64,000 bases of DNA from Pseudorhodoferax aquiterrae (GTDB lineage: Bacteria > Pseudomonadota > Gammaproteobacteria > Burkholderiales > Burkholderiaceae_C): positions 62,001-126,000 of the forward strand of contig NZ_BMYK01000001.1 of NCBI RefSeq assembly GCF_014652235.1, given 5' to 3'. Position numbers and translations under genes: made by a program. Below, in pieces: positions 46,228-55,152 of this stretch. Under the pieces are notes generated by a model that was given only the letters and a program-made list of their open reading frames with translations, was not told where the DNA came from and made no database searches. How positions within the stretch are numbered: the stretch's first letter is position 1; each line of letters starts with the position of its first letter.

Positions 46228-47827
46228 GCGCGCGCAGGTCCAGCATGCCCGGCAGCTGGCGCGGGTCAGTGCCGGCCGGGAACAGGCTGTGCTTCTGGAT
46301 CTTCTGCGTAGCCGTGGTCGGGATCGCGTCGGTGAACCAGACCCAGCCGGGCGCCTTGTAGTAGGCCAGCTGGGCGCTGCAGTGGTCGAACAGCGCGCGT
46401 GCCGTGGCTTCGCTGCGCTCCAGGCCGGGTCGGAGCACCACACAGGCCAGCACCTCTTCCTCGCGCACCTCGTCGGGCAGCGCCATCACGGCCACCTGTT
46501 CCACCGCAGGGTGCGTGAGCAGCATGGCCTCCACCTCGGCCGCGGCGATGTTCTCGCCCGAGCGGCGCACGATGTTCTTGCGCCGGTCCACGAAGTGCAG
46601 CATGCCCGTGGCGTCGCGCCACACGATGTCGCCGGTGTGGAACCAGCCGCCGCGCCAGGCGGCTTCGGTGGCGGCGGGGTCGTCGAGGTAGCCCGAGAAG
46701 AAGTCCTGCCGCGGCGTGGCGGCGCTGTGGCGGATCACCATCTCGCCGGGCGCCTCGCCCGCCACGTCGCGGTCGGCGTCGTCGACCACGCGCACCTCGA
46801 TGCCGGGCAGTGCGCGGCCGAAGGCCCGCGTGCCGACCTGGCGCGGCGCGTGGTTGTCGCTCAGGATGCGCACCATCTCGGTCATGCCCCAGAGCTCGAT
46901 CAGCGGAAAGCCGAAGCGCGCCTCGAAGGCCGCGTGCAGTTGCGGCTCCACGCCAGCGCCGTAGCCGAAGCGCACGGCGTGGTCGCGGTCCTGCGGCCCG
47001 GGCGGCTGGGCCCACAGCATCTGCGCGATCACGCCCAGGTAGTGCACCACGGTGGCGCGGCTTTCGCGCACCTCGGTCCACCAGCGCGCGGGCTGGAAAC
47101 GGTCGGCCTGCACCTGGCAGTTGCCTGTGAGCAGCGCGCCCGGGAACGAGACCACCGAGGCGTTGACATGGAACAGCGGCAGCGGGTTGTAGATGCGCTC
47201 CGTGCCTTCGCCGAAGCTCGCGAGCCCGCCGCGCGTCGCGTAGGCGTGGCCGGACGCGAGCTCGTAACGGTGCGACAGGATGCAGCCCTTGGGCCGGCCC
47301 GTCGTGCCCGAGGTGTAGAGGATGCTGGCCGGCGTGTCGCCGTGCACGCTGCCGGGCAGCGGGTCGCGCGCGGCTGGCGGCAGCGTGGCATCGGGGGTGG
47401 CGAACGGCGGCTGGTGGCTGGATTCGGCCAGCGCAGCGCGCAGCGCGTCCAGGCGGCTGTCCAGCAGCACCACGAGGTCCACCCGCGCGTGGTCGATGAG
47501 GTAAGCCAGCTCGCGCGGGCGGTAGTCGGGGTTCACGGGCACGCAGCAGGCGCCGAGGCTGTTCAGCGCGAGCTTGTGCAACAGGTGCTCGGGCCGGTTC
47601 TCGAGCAAGAGCGCGACGCGGTGGCCATGCCCGTAACCGGCCGCAGCGTAGCGCGCGGCCAGTGCCATCACCTCGGCGTGCATCTGCGCGAAGCTCAGCT
47701 CCAGCCCGTCTTGCAGGTAGCTGCGCTGGGGGTTCGCGGGGATGGCGAGCAGGCTGTTGGCGCCGTAGGCCTGGGCGGCGGCCGCCAGGGCCTGGTGCAG
47801 GGTCGGATGCTGGACGATGTCGATCAT
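46211..47827 (-). CDS. AMP-dependent acyl-CoA ligase
   Basis: 538-residue adenylate-forming ligase (acyl-CoA synthetase, CaiC/crotonobetaine-CoA ligase-like). Motifs: P-loop ILYTSGTTGRPKG, LPLFHVNA, ELWGMTEMVRIL, the hinge FVDRRKNIVRRSGENIAA, and catalytic Lys in TATQKIQKH. Last gene of a six-gene transporter operon; the start ATG (47827) overlaps the GMC oxidoreductase stop as ATGA. Probably activates the carboxylic acid that the transporter imports or that the oxidoreductase makes. The 3' end overlaps the convergent MocR gene by 17 bp. Confidence 0.9.
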   Translation of the reverse strand: MIDIVQHPTLHQALAAAAQAYGANSLLAIPANPQRSYLQDGLELSFAQMHAEVMALAARYAAAGYGHGHRVALLLENRPEHLLHKLALNSLGACCVPVNPDYRPRELAYLIDHARVDLVVLLDSRLDALRAALAESSHQPPFATPDATLPPAARDPLPGSVHGDTPASILYTSGTTGRPKGCILSHRYELASGHAYATRGGLASFGEGTERIYNPLPLFHVNASVVSFPGALLTGNCQVQADRFQPARWWTEVRESRATVVHYLGVIAQMLWAQPPGPQDRDHAVRFGYGAGVEPQLHAAFEARFGFPLIELWGMTEMVRILSDNHAPRQVGTRAFGRALPGIEVRVVDDADRDVAGEAPGEMVIRHSAATPRQDFFSGYLDDPAATEAAWRGGWFHTGDIVWRDATGMLHFVDRRKNIVRRSGENIAAAEVEAMLLTHPAVEQVAVMALPDEVREEEVLACVVLRPGLERSEATARALFDHCSAQLAYYKAPGWVWFTDAIPTTATQKIQKHSLFPAGTDPRQLPGMLDLRALKKRR

Positions 47828-49443
47828 GGTTGCAGGGGATGGGCGCGCACAAGATCGGCCGCCTTCTCGCCGATCATCATCGCAGCGGCGCAGGTGTTGG
47901 CCGAGGGGATCTCGGGCATGGCGGAGGCATCGGCCACGCGCAGGCCCTGCAGGCCGTGCACGCGCAGCTGGGCGTCGACCACGGCCATGGCATCGCTGGC
48001 CGGGCCCATGCGCGCCGTGCCGTTGAGGTGGTAGGACGAGACACCGTAGCGCCGCACGTAGTCCAGCAGTTCGTCCTCGGCCTGCACGTCCGGGCCGGGC
48101 ATGGTTTCCGCTGCGACGTAGGGCGCGAGCGCGCGCGTCTGCAGCAGCCTGCGCGCCAGCCGCACGCCGTCCAGCAGCACGCGGCGGTCCTCCGCGTGGG
48201 CCAGGTAGTTGGGCTGCAGCACGGGGTCGGCGAACGGGTCGTTCGAGGCCAGGCGCACCCAGCCGCTGCTGTGCGGCCGGTGCTGCCAGACGCCGCAGGT
48301 CATGCCAGGGTAGTCGTCCAGCATGCCCACGTAGCCCGCGCGGTAGCTGGCCGGCGCGAACACGCCTTGCAGGTCGGGCCGCGCCAGGCCGGGCCGCGAC
48401 TGCCAGAAGAAGTGCGCGAGCGAGGGGCTCAGCGCGAGGATGCTGGGCCGGCCCGCGAGCCAGCGCGCGACCTGGTGCCACAGCCGCGGGGCGCGCGCGA
48501 GTTCGTTGATGGTCACGGCGTTCTTCGCGCGTGCCACCAGGCGCACCGAGAAATGGTCCTTGAGGTGCTGGCCCACGCCGGGCAGCGCATGGCGCACCGG
48601 GATGCCCGCACGCTGCAGCCACTCGGCCGGTCCGATGCCCGAGAGCTGGAGCAGCTTGGGCGTGTTGACGGCGCCCGCGCAGACGATGACCTCGCGCCGT
48701 GCGCGCACGAGCTCGGTGCGGCCGTGGGCACCGCCGCGCCGCACGCGCACGCCCGTGGCGCGCAGGCCGTCGAACACGATGCCGGTGGCCTGGGCGTTGC
48801 TGCGCAGCGTGACGTTGCCGCGCCGCAGGGCCGGCGTCAGGAAGGTCGGGGCCGTGCCCTGGCGCAGGCCGTGGTGGATGGTGCGCTGGAAGTAGCCCAC
48901 GCCGGCTTGCGTGGCGCCGTTGTAGTCGGAGTTGCGCGGCAGGCCGAGTTCTTCCGCGCCTGCGAGGAAGGCCTCGCAGACCGGGTGCTTCCAGTCGATG
49001 TCGGTCACGGCCACCGGGCCGCGGCGTCCGCGCAGCGCGTCGTCGCCGGGGCCGATGCGGCGCTCCGTGCGCTGGAAGTAGGGCAGCACATCCGCAAAGC
49101 TCCAGCCCGGGTTGCCCTGGGCGGCCCAGCCGTCGTAGTCCTCCGCCTGGCCGCGGTTGTAGACCAGGCCGTTGATGGCGGTGGAGCCGCCCGCCGTGCG
49201 GCCCTGGGGCAACGGCACGCGGCGTCCGCCCGTCCAGTCTGTGGGCTCGGAGCTGAACTGCCAGGTGAAGTCGGGGTTGAACAGCACCTTGATGAAACCG
49301 GCCGGCACATGCAGCCAGGGATGCCAGTCGCGCGGGCCGGCTTCGAGCACGCAGATCGAGAGCGTGGGGTCTTCGCCCAGGCGGGCGGCGAGGATCGCGC
49401 CGGCAGCGCCGCTGCCGACGATCACGTAGTCGAAGGTGTCCAT
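47824..49443 (-). CDS. GMC family FAD-dependent alcohol oxidoreductase
   Basis: 539-residue flavoprotein of the choline dehydrogenase / alcohol dehydrogenase type. FAD motif VIVGSGAAGAILAARL at the N-terminus, GMC signature 1 GRTAGGSTAINGLVYNRG, signature 2 GAVNTPKLLQLSGIGP, and catalytic His472 (SSYHLNGTARMG) with Asn516 (SANTCAA). No signal peptide. The ATG at 49443 shares one base with the livF stop (TGATG); a TTG three bases upstream is possible. Its place between an importer and an acyl-CoA ligase suggests oxidation of an imported alcohol toward an acid. Confidence 0.92.
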   Translation of the reverse strand: MDTFDYVIVGSGAAGAILAARLGEDPTLSICVLEAGPRDWHPWLHVPAGFIKVLFNPDFTWQFSSEPTDWTGGRRVPLPQGRTAGGSTAINGLVYNRGQAEDYDGWAAQGNPGWSFADVLPYFQRTERRIGPGDDALRGRRGPVAVTDIDWKHPVCEAFLAGAEELGLPRNSDYNGATQAGVGYFQRTIHHGLRQGTAPTFLTPALRRGNVTLRSNAQATGIVFDGLRATGVRVRRGGAHGRTELVRARREVIVCAGAVNTPKLLQLSGIGPAEWLQRAGIPVRHALPGVGQHLKDHFSVRLVARAKNAVTINELARAPRLWHQVARWLAGRPSILALSPSLAHFFWQSRPGLARPDLQGVFAPASYRAGYVGMLDDYPGMTCGVWQHRPHSSGWVRLASNDPFADPVLQPNYLAHAEDRRVLLDGVRLARRLLQTRALAPYVAAETMPGPDVQAEDELLDYVRRYGVSSYHLNGTARMGPASDAMAVVDAQLRVHGLQGLRVADASAMPEIPSANTCAAAMMIGEKAADLVRAHPLQP

Positions 49444-50165
49444 CAATGTTTGCCCAGGTAGGCCGCCCGCACCTGCGGATCGCGCCGCAGCGCGCGTCCC
49501 AGCCCTTGCAGCGTGATGCGCCCGGTCTCCAGCACGTAGCCGCGCCCGGCCACGGCCAGCGCCTGGTTGGCCATCTGCTCGACGAGCAGGATGGTCACGC
49601 CCTGCGTCTTGAGCCCGCGGACGATGCCGAAGATCTCCTTGACGATCAGCGGCGCCAGGCCCAGCGAGGGCTCGTCGAGCAGCAGCAGCTTGGGTTTGGC
49701 CATCAGCGCACGCGCGATGGCCAGCATCTGCTGTTCGCCGCCCGACATGGTGCCGGCCAGCTGGTCTTGGCGTTCGCGCAGCCGCGGGAAGGCCGTGAAT
49801 TGCGCTTGGATGTCGGCCTCGATCTCGGCCGCCGTGGCCTTGCGGTGGTAGGCGCCCAGCACCAGGTTGTCGCGCACGCTCTGGTCCGCGAACACCTGGC
49901 GGCCCTCGGGCGACTGGGCGATGCCCAGGGCCACGCGCTGGTGGCCCGGCACGCGCGTGATGTCCTGGCCTGCGAAGCGGATGCTGCCCGCGCAGGCCGG
50001 CTCCAGCCCTGAGATGGCCTTCATGAGCGTGCTCTTGCCCGCGCCGTTGCCGCCGATGATGGTCACGACCTCGCCGGCCTGCACCTGCAGCGAGATGCCC
50101 TTGAGCGCCTCGATCGCGCCGTAGCGCACTTGCAGCGCATCGATGTGGAGCAGCGGCTCAGCCAT
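49443..50165 (-). CDS. LivF-type ABC transporter ATPase
   Basis: 240-residue ATP-binding subunit of a branched-chain amino-acid-type (HAAT) importer. Walker A IGGNGAGKSTLMKAI, signature MSGGEQQMLAIARALM, Walker B LLLLDEPSLGLAPLIV, H-loop region replaced by LLVEQMANQAL as usual in LivF. It starts inside the end of the permease-ATPase fusion gene (8 bp overlap) and its stop overlaps the GMC start. Substrate is set by the binding protein at the head of the operon, not by this subunit. Confidence 0.93.
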   Translation of the reverse strand: MAEPLLHIDALQVRYGAIEALKGISLQVQAGEVVTIIGGNGAGKSTLMKAISGLEPACAGSIRFAGQDITRVPGHQRVALGIAQSPEGRQVFADQSVRDNLVLGAYHRKATAAEIEADIQAQFTAFPRLRERQDQLAGTMSGGEQQMLAIARALMAKPKLLLLDEPSLGLAPLIVKEIFGIVRGLKTQGVTILLVEQMANQALAVAGRGYVLETGRITLQGLGRALRRDPQVRAAYLGKH

Positions 50166-51972
50166 GGGCGGCCTCCAGTTCCTCGTCGTCCTCGTCGGGC
50201 TCGTCCGTGCCCAGGTAGGCCGCGATCACGCGCGGGTCGTTCTGCACGGCGGCGGGTTGGCCTTCGGCGATCTTCTCGCCGTAGTCCAGCACGATCACGT
50301 GGTCGGAGATCGCCATGACGAGGTCCATGTGGTGTTCGATCAGCAGCACGGTGACGCCCAGGTCGCGGATCTTCGCGATCACGCCGACCAGATCCTGCGT
50401 CTCCTGCGGGTTCAGGCCCGCGGCCGGCTCGTCGAGCAGCAGCAGGCGCGGGTGCGTGGCCAGCGCGCGGGCCAGTTCCAGCCGGCGCTGCAGGCCGTAG
50501 GGCAGGCTGCCGGCCACCTCGTCGGCCTTGTCCGAAAGGCCCAGCAGCGCGAGGATCTGCAGCGCCTCGTCGCGCGCCGCGCGCTCGGCACGCTGGGCGC
50601 TCGGCAGGCCCAGCAGGCAGGCCCAGAAGCCGGCCGGCAGGTGCCGGTGCAGGCCCACCTTCACGTTGTCCAGCACCGACATGTCGTTGAACAGCTTGAG
50701 GTTCTGGAAGGTGCGGCCCAGGCCCAGCGCGCAGATGCGCCAGGGCGCCATCTGCACGATGCTCCGGCCGGCGAAATCGATGCGGCCACGGTCGGGCGGA
50801 TTGACACCCGACAGGATGTTGAGCAACGTGGTCTTGCCCGCGCCGTTGGGACCGATCAGCGAATGGATGTGGCCTGTCGTGAGCCGCAGGTCCACGTTGT
50901 TGGTCGGCACCACGCCGCCATAGGCCTTGTGCACGCCCTGGGCGAGCAGCAGCGCCTGCTCGGCCGGCAGCCGCTCGCCGGCCCGGAGCTTCCATGGCTG
51001 GCCAGGCACCGGCCGCACGGGCCGGCGCGCGAGCGCGGGCACCAGCTTCTTCCCGAGCCGGCCCAGCGCGCCGGACAGGCCGTCGGGCATGGCGTACAGC
51101 GCGAACAGCAGCAGCGCACCGTAGGTGAAGTGCTGGGCCGTGGGCCAGCGCGCGAGGAAGGCGTCCAGCAGCGTGAGCACCACCGCGCCCACCAGCGGCC
51201 CGTAGACCGAGCTGCCGCCGAACAGCACGATCAACAGGAAGAAGATCGACAGGTTGAAGGTGATGAAGTCCGAGTTGATGTACTGGTTCTGCTGCGCGAT
51301 CAGTGCGCCGGCCAGGCCGCAGGTCACGGCGCTGATGACGAAGGCTAGCACCTTGAACTTGTAGACCGACACACCCACGCTCTCGGCCGCCACCTCGGCC
51401 GTGTTGACGGCCATGAAGGCCCGGCCGTACTTGCCGTGGAGCAGCGCGCGGATCGTCAAGTGCGCCACGATGCCCAGCGCACCGACGAACCAGACCCACT
51501 GGCCGTCGTTGAGCGCGCTGCCGGCGATGGAGGGCGGCACCACGCCGTAGATGCCGGCCTGGCCGCCGAACAGGTCCTGCCACTCCGAAACCACCTTTTC
51601 GACCACGATGCCGAAGCCGATCGTGACCATGGCCAGCGCCGGGCCGCGCACGCGCAGTGCGGGCAGCGCGATCAGCACGCCGAACAGCCCGGCCATGGCG
51701 CCCGCGGCCACGAAGGCCAGCCAGGGGTTCCAGCCCAGCCGCGCCGTCAGCAGCGCGGCGGTGTAGGCGCCTACCGCGAAGAGACCGGCATGGCCCAGCG
51801 ACTTCTGGCCCGTGTGGCCGACCAGCACGTTGAGCCCCGCGGCGGCCAGGTAGTTCACGCCGATCAGGAACAGCACCTTGAGGTGAAAGCCGTTGGTGAC
51901 CAGCACCGGCGCCAGCGCGATGGCGGCGATGGCGAGCGCCACGCCGGCCGCATGTCCTTTGCCGATCGCCAT
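50158..51972 (-). CDS. Fused LivM permease - LivG ATPase
   Basis: 604-residue single-chain fusion of two normally separate subunits. Residues about 1-310 are a LivM-like permease with 8-10 membrane segments (LNVLVGHTGQKSLGHAGLFAVGAYTAAL, ALPALRVRGPALAMVTIGFG, FGGSSVYGPLVGAVVLTLLD). A basic/Pro linker (GKKLVPALARRPVRPVPGQPW, 308-328) leads to a LivG ATPase: Walker A GPNGAGKTT (374-382), GRTFQNLKLF, signature-like LPYGLQRRLELARAL, Walker B LLLLDEPAAGLNP. The C-terminus is acidic (DEPDEDDEELEAAHG). The start shares a base with the livH stop (TGATG). Such fusions are known in this transporter family. Confidence 0.93.
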   Translation of the reverse strand: MAIGKGHAAGVALAIAAIALAPVLVTNGFHLKVLFLIGVNYLAAAGLNVLVGHTGQKSLGHAGLFAVGAYTAALLTARLGWNPWLAFVAAGAMAGLFGVLIALPALRVRGPALAMVTIGFGIVVEKVVSEWQDLFGGQAGIYGVVPPSIAGSALNDGQWVWFVGALGIVAHLTIRALLHGKYGRAFMAVNTAEVAAESVGVSVYKFKVLAFVISAVTCGLAGALIAQQNQYINSDFITFNLSIFFLLIVLFGGSSVYGPLVGAVVLTLLDAFLARWPTAQHFTYGALLLFALYAMPDGLSGALGRLGKKLVPALARRPVRPVPGQPWKLRAGERLPAEQALLLAQGVHKAYGGVVPTNNVDLRLTTGHIHSLIGPNGAGKTTLLNILSGVNPPDRGRIDFAGRSIVQMAPWRICALGLGRTFQNLKLFNDMSVLDNVKVGLHRHLPAGFWACLLGLPSAQRAERAARDEALQILALLGLSDKADEVAGSLPYGLQRRLELARALATHPRLLLLDEPAAGLNPQETQDLVGVIAKIRDLGVTVLLIEHHMDLVMAISDHVIVLDYGEKIAEGQPAAVQNDPRVIAAYLGTDEPDEDDEELEAAHG

Positions 51973-52892
51973 CAGACCTTCTCCACCAGGCGGCGGCCCA
52001 GCAGGCCTTCGGGTTTCAAGACCAGCACCAGGATGATGAGCAGGAAGACGCTGATCTCGCGCAGCTCGGCCTGCCAGAGCCCGACCATGGCCTCGATCAA
52101 GCCGAGCAGGAAGCCGCCCAGCATGCAGCCGCGCGCGTTGTTGAGCCCGCCCACGATGGCGGCCGAGAAGGCCTTGAGCGCGAGCGTGAGGCCCATGAAC
52201 ACCGAGGCCGTGGTGATGGGCGCGATCAACAGACCCGCCAGGCCGGCCAGCGCCGAACTGACCACGAAGGCCAGCACCACGATGGCCGAGACGTTGATGC
52301 CCATCAGCGTGGCGGCCGGCCCGCTGTGCGCGACCGCGCGCACGGCCTTGCCGATCCTGGTCTTGCGCATCACGAAGTCCAGGCAGGCCATGACCGCGAT
52401 GCTGGCCACCAGCACCATGATCTCCTGCGGCAGCACGCCGGCGCCGCCGATGCGGATCACCTGGTTGCCCAGCGGCGAGGGCATGACCAGCGGGGCCGGG
52501 CCCCAGATGGCGAGCGCCGTGTTCTGGATGATGATGCCGAAGCCGATGGTGCTCATGACCCAGGCCAGCCCGCCCTGGCCCACGAAGGGCTTGACGGCCG
52601 CGTGGTAGAGCAGCACGCCCAGGGCGCCCAGCACCAGGATGGAGATCGCCAGCGCGGCCAGGTAGCGGCCCGGCGTGACGTCGATCTCGGCCAGTGCGCC
52701 CGTGATCGGCTTGCCGGCCAGCAGCAGCACGGCCGAGACGGCCACGTAGGCGCCGGCCACCAGGAACTCGCCCTGGCCGAAGTTAAAGGTCCTGGTCGTG
52801 TTGTGGGTGATGTTGAACCCCAGCGCGACCAGCGCGTAGATGCTGCCCAGTGCCAGGCCGCTGAAGACTGCCTGCAGGAATGAAGCGCTCAT
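51972..52892 (-). CDS. LivH-type ABC transporter permease
   Basis: 306-residue inner-membrane permease with about eight hydrophobic segments. Family pattern: FLQAVFSGLALGSIYALVALGF at the start, NFGQGEFLVAGAYVA, GLAWVMSTIGFGIIIQN, RAVAHSGPAATLMGINV and FSAAIVGGLNNARGCMLGG. The start ATG 52892 is preceded by GAGGACG; an in-frame codon at 52913 is less likely. Second gene of the operon, 67 bp after the binding-protein stop, the only sizeable gap inside this operon. Confidence 0.93.
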   Translation of the reverse strand: MSASFLQAVFSGLALGSIYALVALGFNITHNTTRTFNFGQGEFLVAGAYVAVSAVLLLAGKPITGALAEIDVTPGRYLAALAISILVLGALGVLLYHAAVKPFVGQGGLAWVMSTIGFGIIIQNTALAIWGPAPLVMPSPLGNQVIRIGGAGVLPQEIMVLVASIAVMACLDFVMRKTRIGKAVRAVAHSGPAATLMGINVSAIVVLAFVVSSALAGLAGLLIAPITTASVFMGLTLALKAFSAAIVGGLNNARGCMLGGFLLGLIEAMVGLWQAELREISVFLLIILVLVLKPEGLLGRRLVEKV

Positions 52893-52959
52893 GTCCGTCC
52901 TCGAAAGCGGCACGGTCCACGGCCGGCAGCGCGCCGGGCGTGGACCGTGCGGGGATGTC

Positions 52960-54162
52960 CTACTTCTTCAGGTCGGCAGGGGTCAGGGCCTTGGTGAACT
53001 GGTCCTCGTAGCGCACCGGGGAGTCGCCCTTCCAGCGTGCCAGGTAGAAGTCCGACACCGACAGGCCTTCGTGCGCGGTCTTGCTGAAGGGCTTGTTGTA
53101 GGTCTTGATCACGCCTTCGACGCCCGTCACGTTCTCCAGCGCGGCGGCGACCTTCTCACCATCGGTGCTGCCCGCCAGCTTCATCGCGGCGGCCAGCAGC
53201 ATCACCGAGTCGTAGGCCTGGGCCGAGCACGGGAAGGTCGTCAGCGTGGGGAAGTTCTTGCGCACGCGCTCGCCCAGGGCCTTGGTCTTGGCATTGGTGT
53301 CCTCGGTGGTGGAGGCGGCCAGGATCAGGTGCTCGGCCAGCTTGCCGCCGGCCATCTTGGGCAGGAGCGAGGACAGATTGCCCCAGGTGCCCAGCGTCAG
53401 CGGCATGTAGTTGATCTTCTCCATGCTGCGCAGCACCTGGGCCGTGCCGTCGGCGATGCCGTAGATGATCACGGTGTCGGCGCCGGCGGCCTTGATCTTG
53501 GACAGCTGCGAGGTGATGTCGGTGTCCTTGGGGCCGTACTTCTCGGTCGCCACGGGCGTCACGCCGTGCAGCGCCAGGATGTCGGTGGCGTCCTTGATGC
53601 CGCCCTGGCCGTAGCCCGTGGAGTCGGCCAGGATGGCGATCTTCCTGTCCTTGGACGCCTTGACGGCATAGGCCCCGAGCAGCGCCACCTGCTCGCGGTC
53701 GACCATGGACACGCGGAACAGATAGTTCTGCGGTTCCTTGGCGTAGCGCGTGGTGATCTCGGTGGCCGTGCCGATGGGCACGACGACCGGAATCTTCTTC
53801 TGCTGTGGCAGGTGCAGCCAGGCCAGCGCGTTGCCCGAGTTGGCCGGGCCGACGACGGCGTGCACCTTTTCGGCGTCGATCAGCTCGGTCATGTTCTGGA
53901 TGGCCTTGGGTGGCGTGCCCTGGTCGTCGCGGATGACGCCGACGACCTTGCGGCCCATGATGCCGCCGGCTTTGTTGATGTCCTCGATGGCGGCCTCGAA
54001 GCCCCAGCGGCCCGCGATGCCCAGTTCGGCCACGCCGCTGGCGGACTGGTCGGCCGTGTAGCCGATCTTGATGTCCTGGGCGTAAGCGGTGGCGCCGGCC
54101 CACAGGGACCCGGCAATGGCGCCGGCGACGGCGAGCTTGGCGAAACGGTGCACCACTGGCAT
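52960..54162 (-). CDS. LivJ-like ABC transporter substrate-binding protein
   Basis: 400-residue periplasmic binding protein of the leucine/isoleucine/valine type (Peripla_BP_6). The signal peptide ends at TAYAQD; the mature chain starts IKIGYTADQSASGVAELG. Domain marks: INKAGGIMGRKVVGVIRDDQGTP, VVGPANSGNALAW, DSTGYGQGGIKDATDIL, and the Burkholderiales-type tail HEGLSVSDFYLARWKGD. Many relatives bind aromatic or branched carboxylates, not amino acids. Head of the operon that also holds the GMC oxidoreductase and acyl-CoA ligase. The predicted MocR site at 54243-54280 is 81 bp before its start. Confidence 0.92.
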   Translation of the reverse strand: MPVVHRFAKLAVAGAIAGSLWAGATAYAQDIKIGYTADQSASGVAELGIAGRWGFEAAIEDINKAGGIMGRKVVGVIRDDQGTPPKAIQNMTELIDAEKVHAVVGPANSGNALAWLHLPQQKKIPVVVPIGTATEITTRYAKEPQNYLFRVSMVDREQVALLGAYAVKASKDRKIAILADSTGYGQGGIKDATDILALHGVTPVATEKYGPKDTDITSQLSKIKAAGADTVIIYGIADGTAQVLRSMEKINYMPLTLGTWGNLSSLLPKMAGGKLAEHLILAASTTEDTNAKTKALGERVRKNFPTLTTFPCSAQAYDSVMLLAAAMKLAGSTDGEKVAAALENVTGVEGVIKTYNKPFSKTAHEGLSVSDFYLARWKGDSPVRYEDQFTKALTPADLKK

Positions 54163-54242
54163 GGGTTGTCTCCTTGCGAATGAACTGGTGGATCAAAGGC
54201 CCGGGGCTTCTGCTGGCCCGGTGCGGCTGCACTGTAGGGGAA

Positions 54243-54280
54243 CTGTATCCATCGATGTAGGTACAGTTTGCCGGGACAGC
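54243..54280. promoter_or_regulatory. Predicted MocR operator, transporter-operon side
   Basis: CTGTATC (54243-54249), 10 bp, GGTACAG (54260-54266), then TTTGCCGGGACAGC. The right-hand 20 bp match the copy at 44796-44815 at 18 positions and the left arm matches at 6 of 7, while the 10 bp between arms differ. Conserved arms with a diverged spacer point to a protein-binding site and not to a duplicated promoter. Confidence 0.65.
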
Positions 54281-54396
54281 GGGTGCCGGCGGCAGGGAGG
54301 AACCCTGATGCTGCCGGCGTACCGCCCGGGCGACGACGCTGCCCCCCGGCCGGCCTACACTGCGCCGCCTTCTGCTGCTGGAACACCGAACCCGAC

Positions 54397-55152
54397 ATGG
54401 ACTGGCCTTTGATCACCGGCTGGGCGTTCTACGCCACGGCCATTCCGGCCGTGCTGCTGCTGGGCCTGTCCAAGAGCGGCTTCGGCGCCGGGCTGGGCTC
54501 GCTGGCCGTGCCATTGATGGCGCTGGCCATCCCGGTGCCGCAAGCCGCGGCCTTGCTGATGCCCGTGCTGCTGCTGTGCGACGTGCTGAGCGTGGCTGCG
54601 TTCCGGCGCGACCTGGACAAGGCCCTGCTGTGGCTGCTGATCCCGTTCGGCCTGCTTGGCACGCTGGTCGGCACGGCACTGTTCCGTGTGCTCGACGGGC
54701 ACACCGTCTCCACGCTGGTGGGGGTGTTCACGCTGGCGTTCCTGGCGCAGCGCTGGCTGTTTCCGCCGCGCGCCGACAGCCCGCCGCCGCCGCGTTGGGC
54801 CGGCCGGCTGCTGGCCACGGTCTCGGGCTTCACGAGCTTCGTCTCGCACACGGGCGGTCCGCCCATCAACGCCTACGTGATCCCGCTGCGGCTGGCGCCC
54901 GTGCAGTTCGCGGCCACGATGGCCGTGTTCTTCTTCTGCATCAACCTGTCCAAGTGGATTCCGTACACCTGGCTCGGTCTGTTCGACGCGCGCAACATCG
55001 CCACCTCGCTGGTGCTGCTGCCGTTCGCGCCGGTCGGGGTGTGGGTGGGGGTGCGCTTCGCGCGGCGCGTCTCGCCCGGGCTGTTCTACCGGCTCATCGA
55101 CATCGGCATGCTGCTGACCGGGATCAAGCTGCTCTGGGACGGGCTGCGCTGA
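54397..55152 (+). CDS. TauE/SafE family membrane exporter
   Basis: 251-residue polytopic membrane protein with about seven or eight hydrophobic segments. The family repeat is seen at the start (LLLGLSKSGFGAGLGSLAVPLMALA) and again near residue 145 (ATVSGFTSFVSHTGGPPINAYVIP). TauE/SafE proteins export sulfite, sulfoacetate or other organic anions; the substrate here is open. The start at 54397 gives a clean N-terminus (MDWPLITGWAFYAT). Divergent from the ABC transporter operon and tail-to-tail, with no gap, with the GntR gene. Confidence 0.85.
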   Translation: MDWPLITGWAFYATAIPAVLLLGLSKSGFGAGLGSLAVPLMALAIPVPQAAALLMPVLLLCDVLSVAAFRRDLDKALLWLLIPFGLLGTLVGTALFRVLDGHTVSTLVGVFTLAFLAQRWLFPPRADSPPPPRWAGRLLATVSGFTSFVSHTGGPPINAYVIPLRLAPVQFAATMAVFFFCINLSKWIPYTWLGLFDARNIATSLVLLPFAPVGVWVGVRFARRVSPGLFYRLIDIGMLLTGIKLLWDGLR

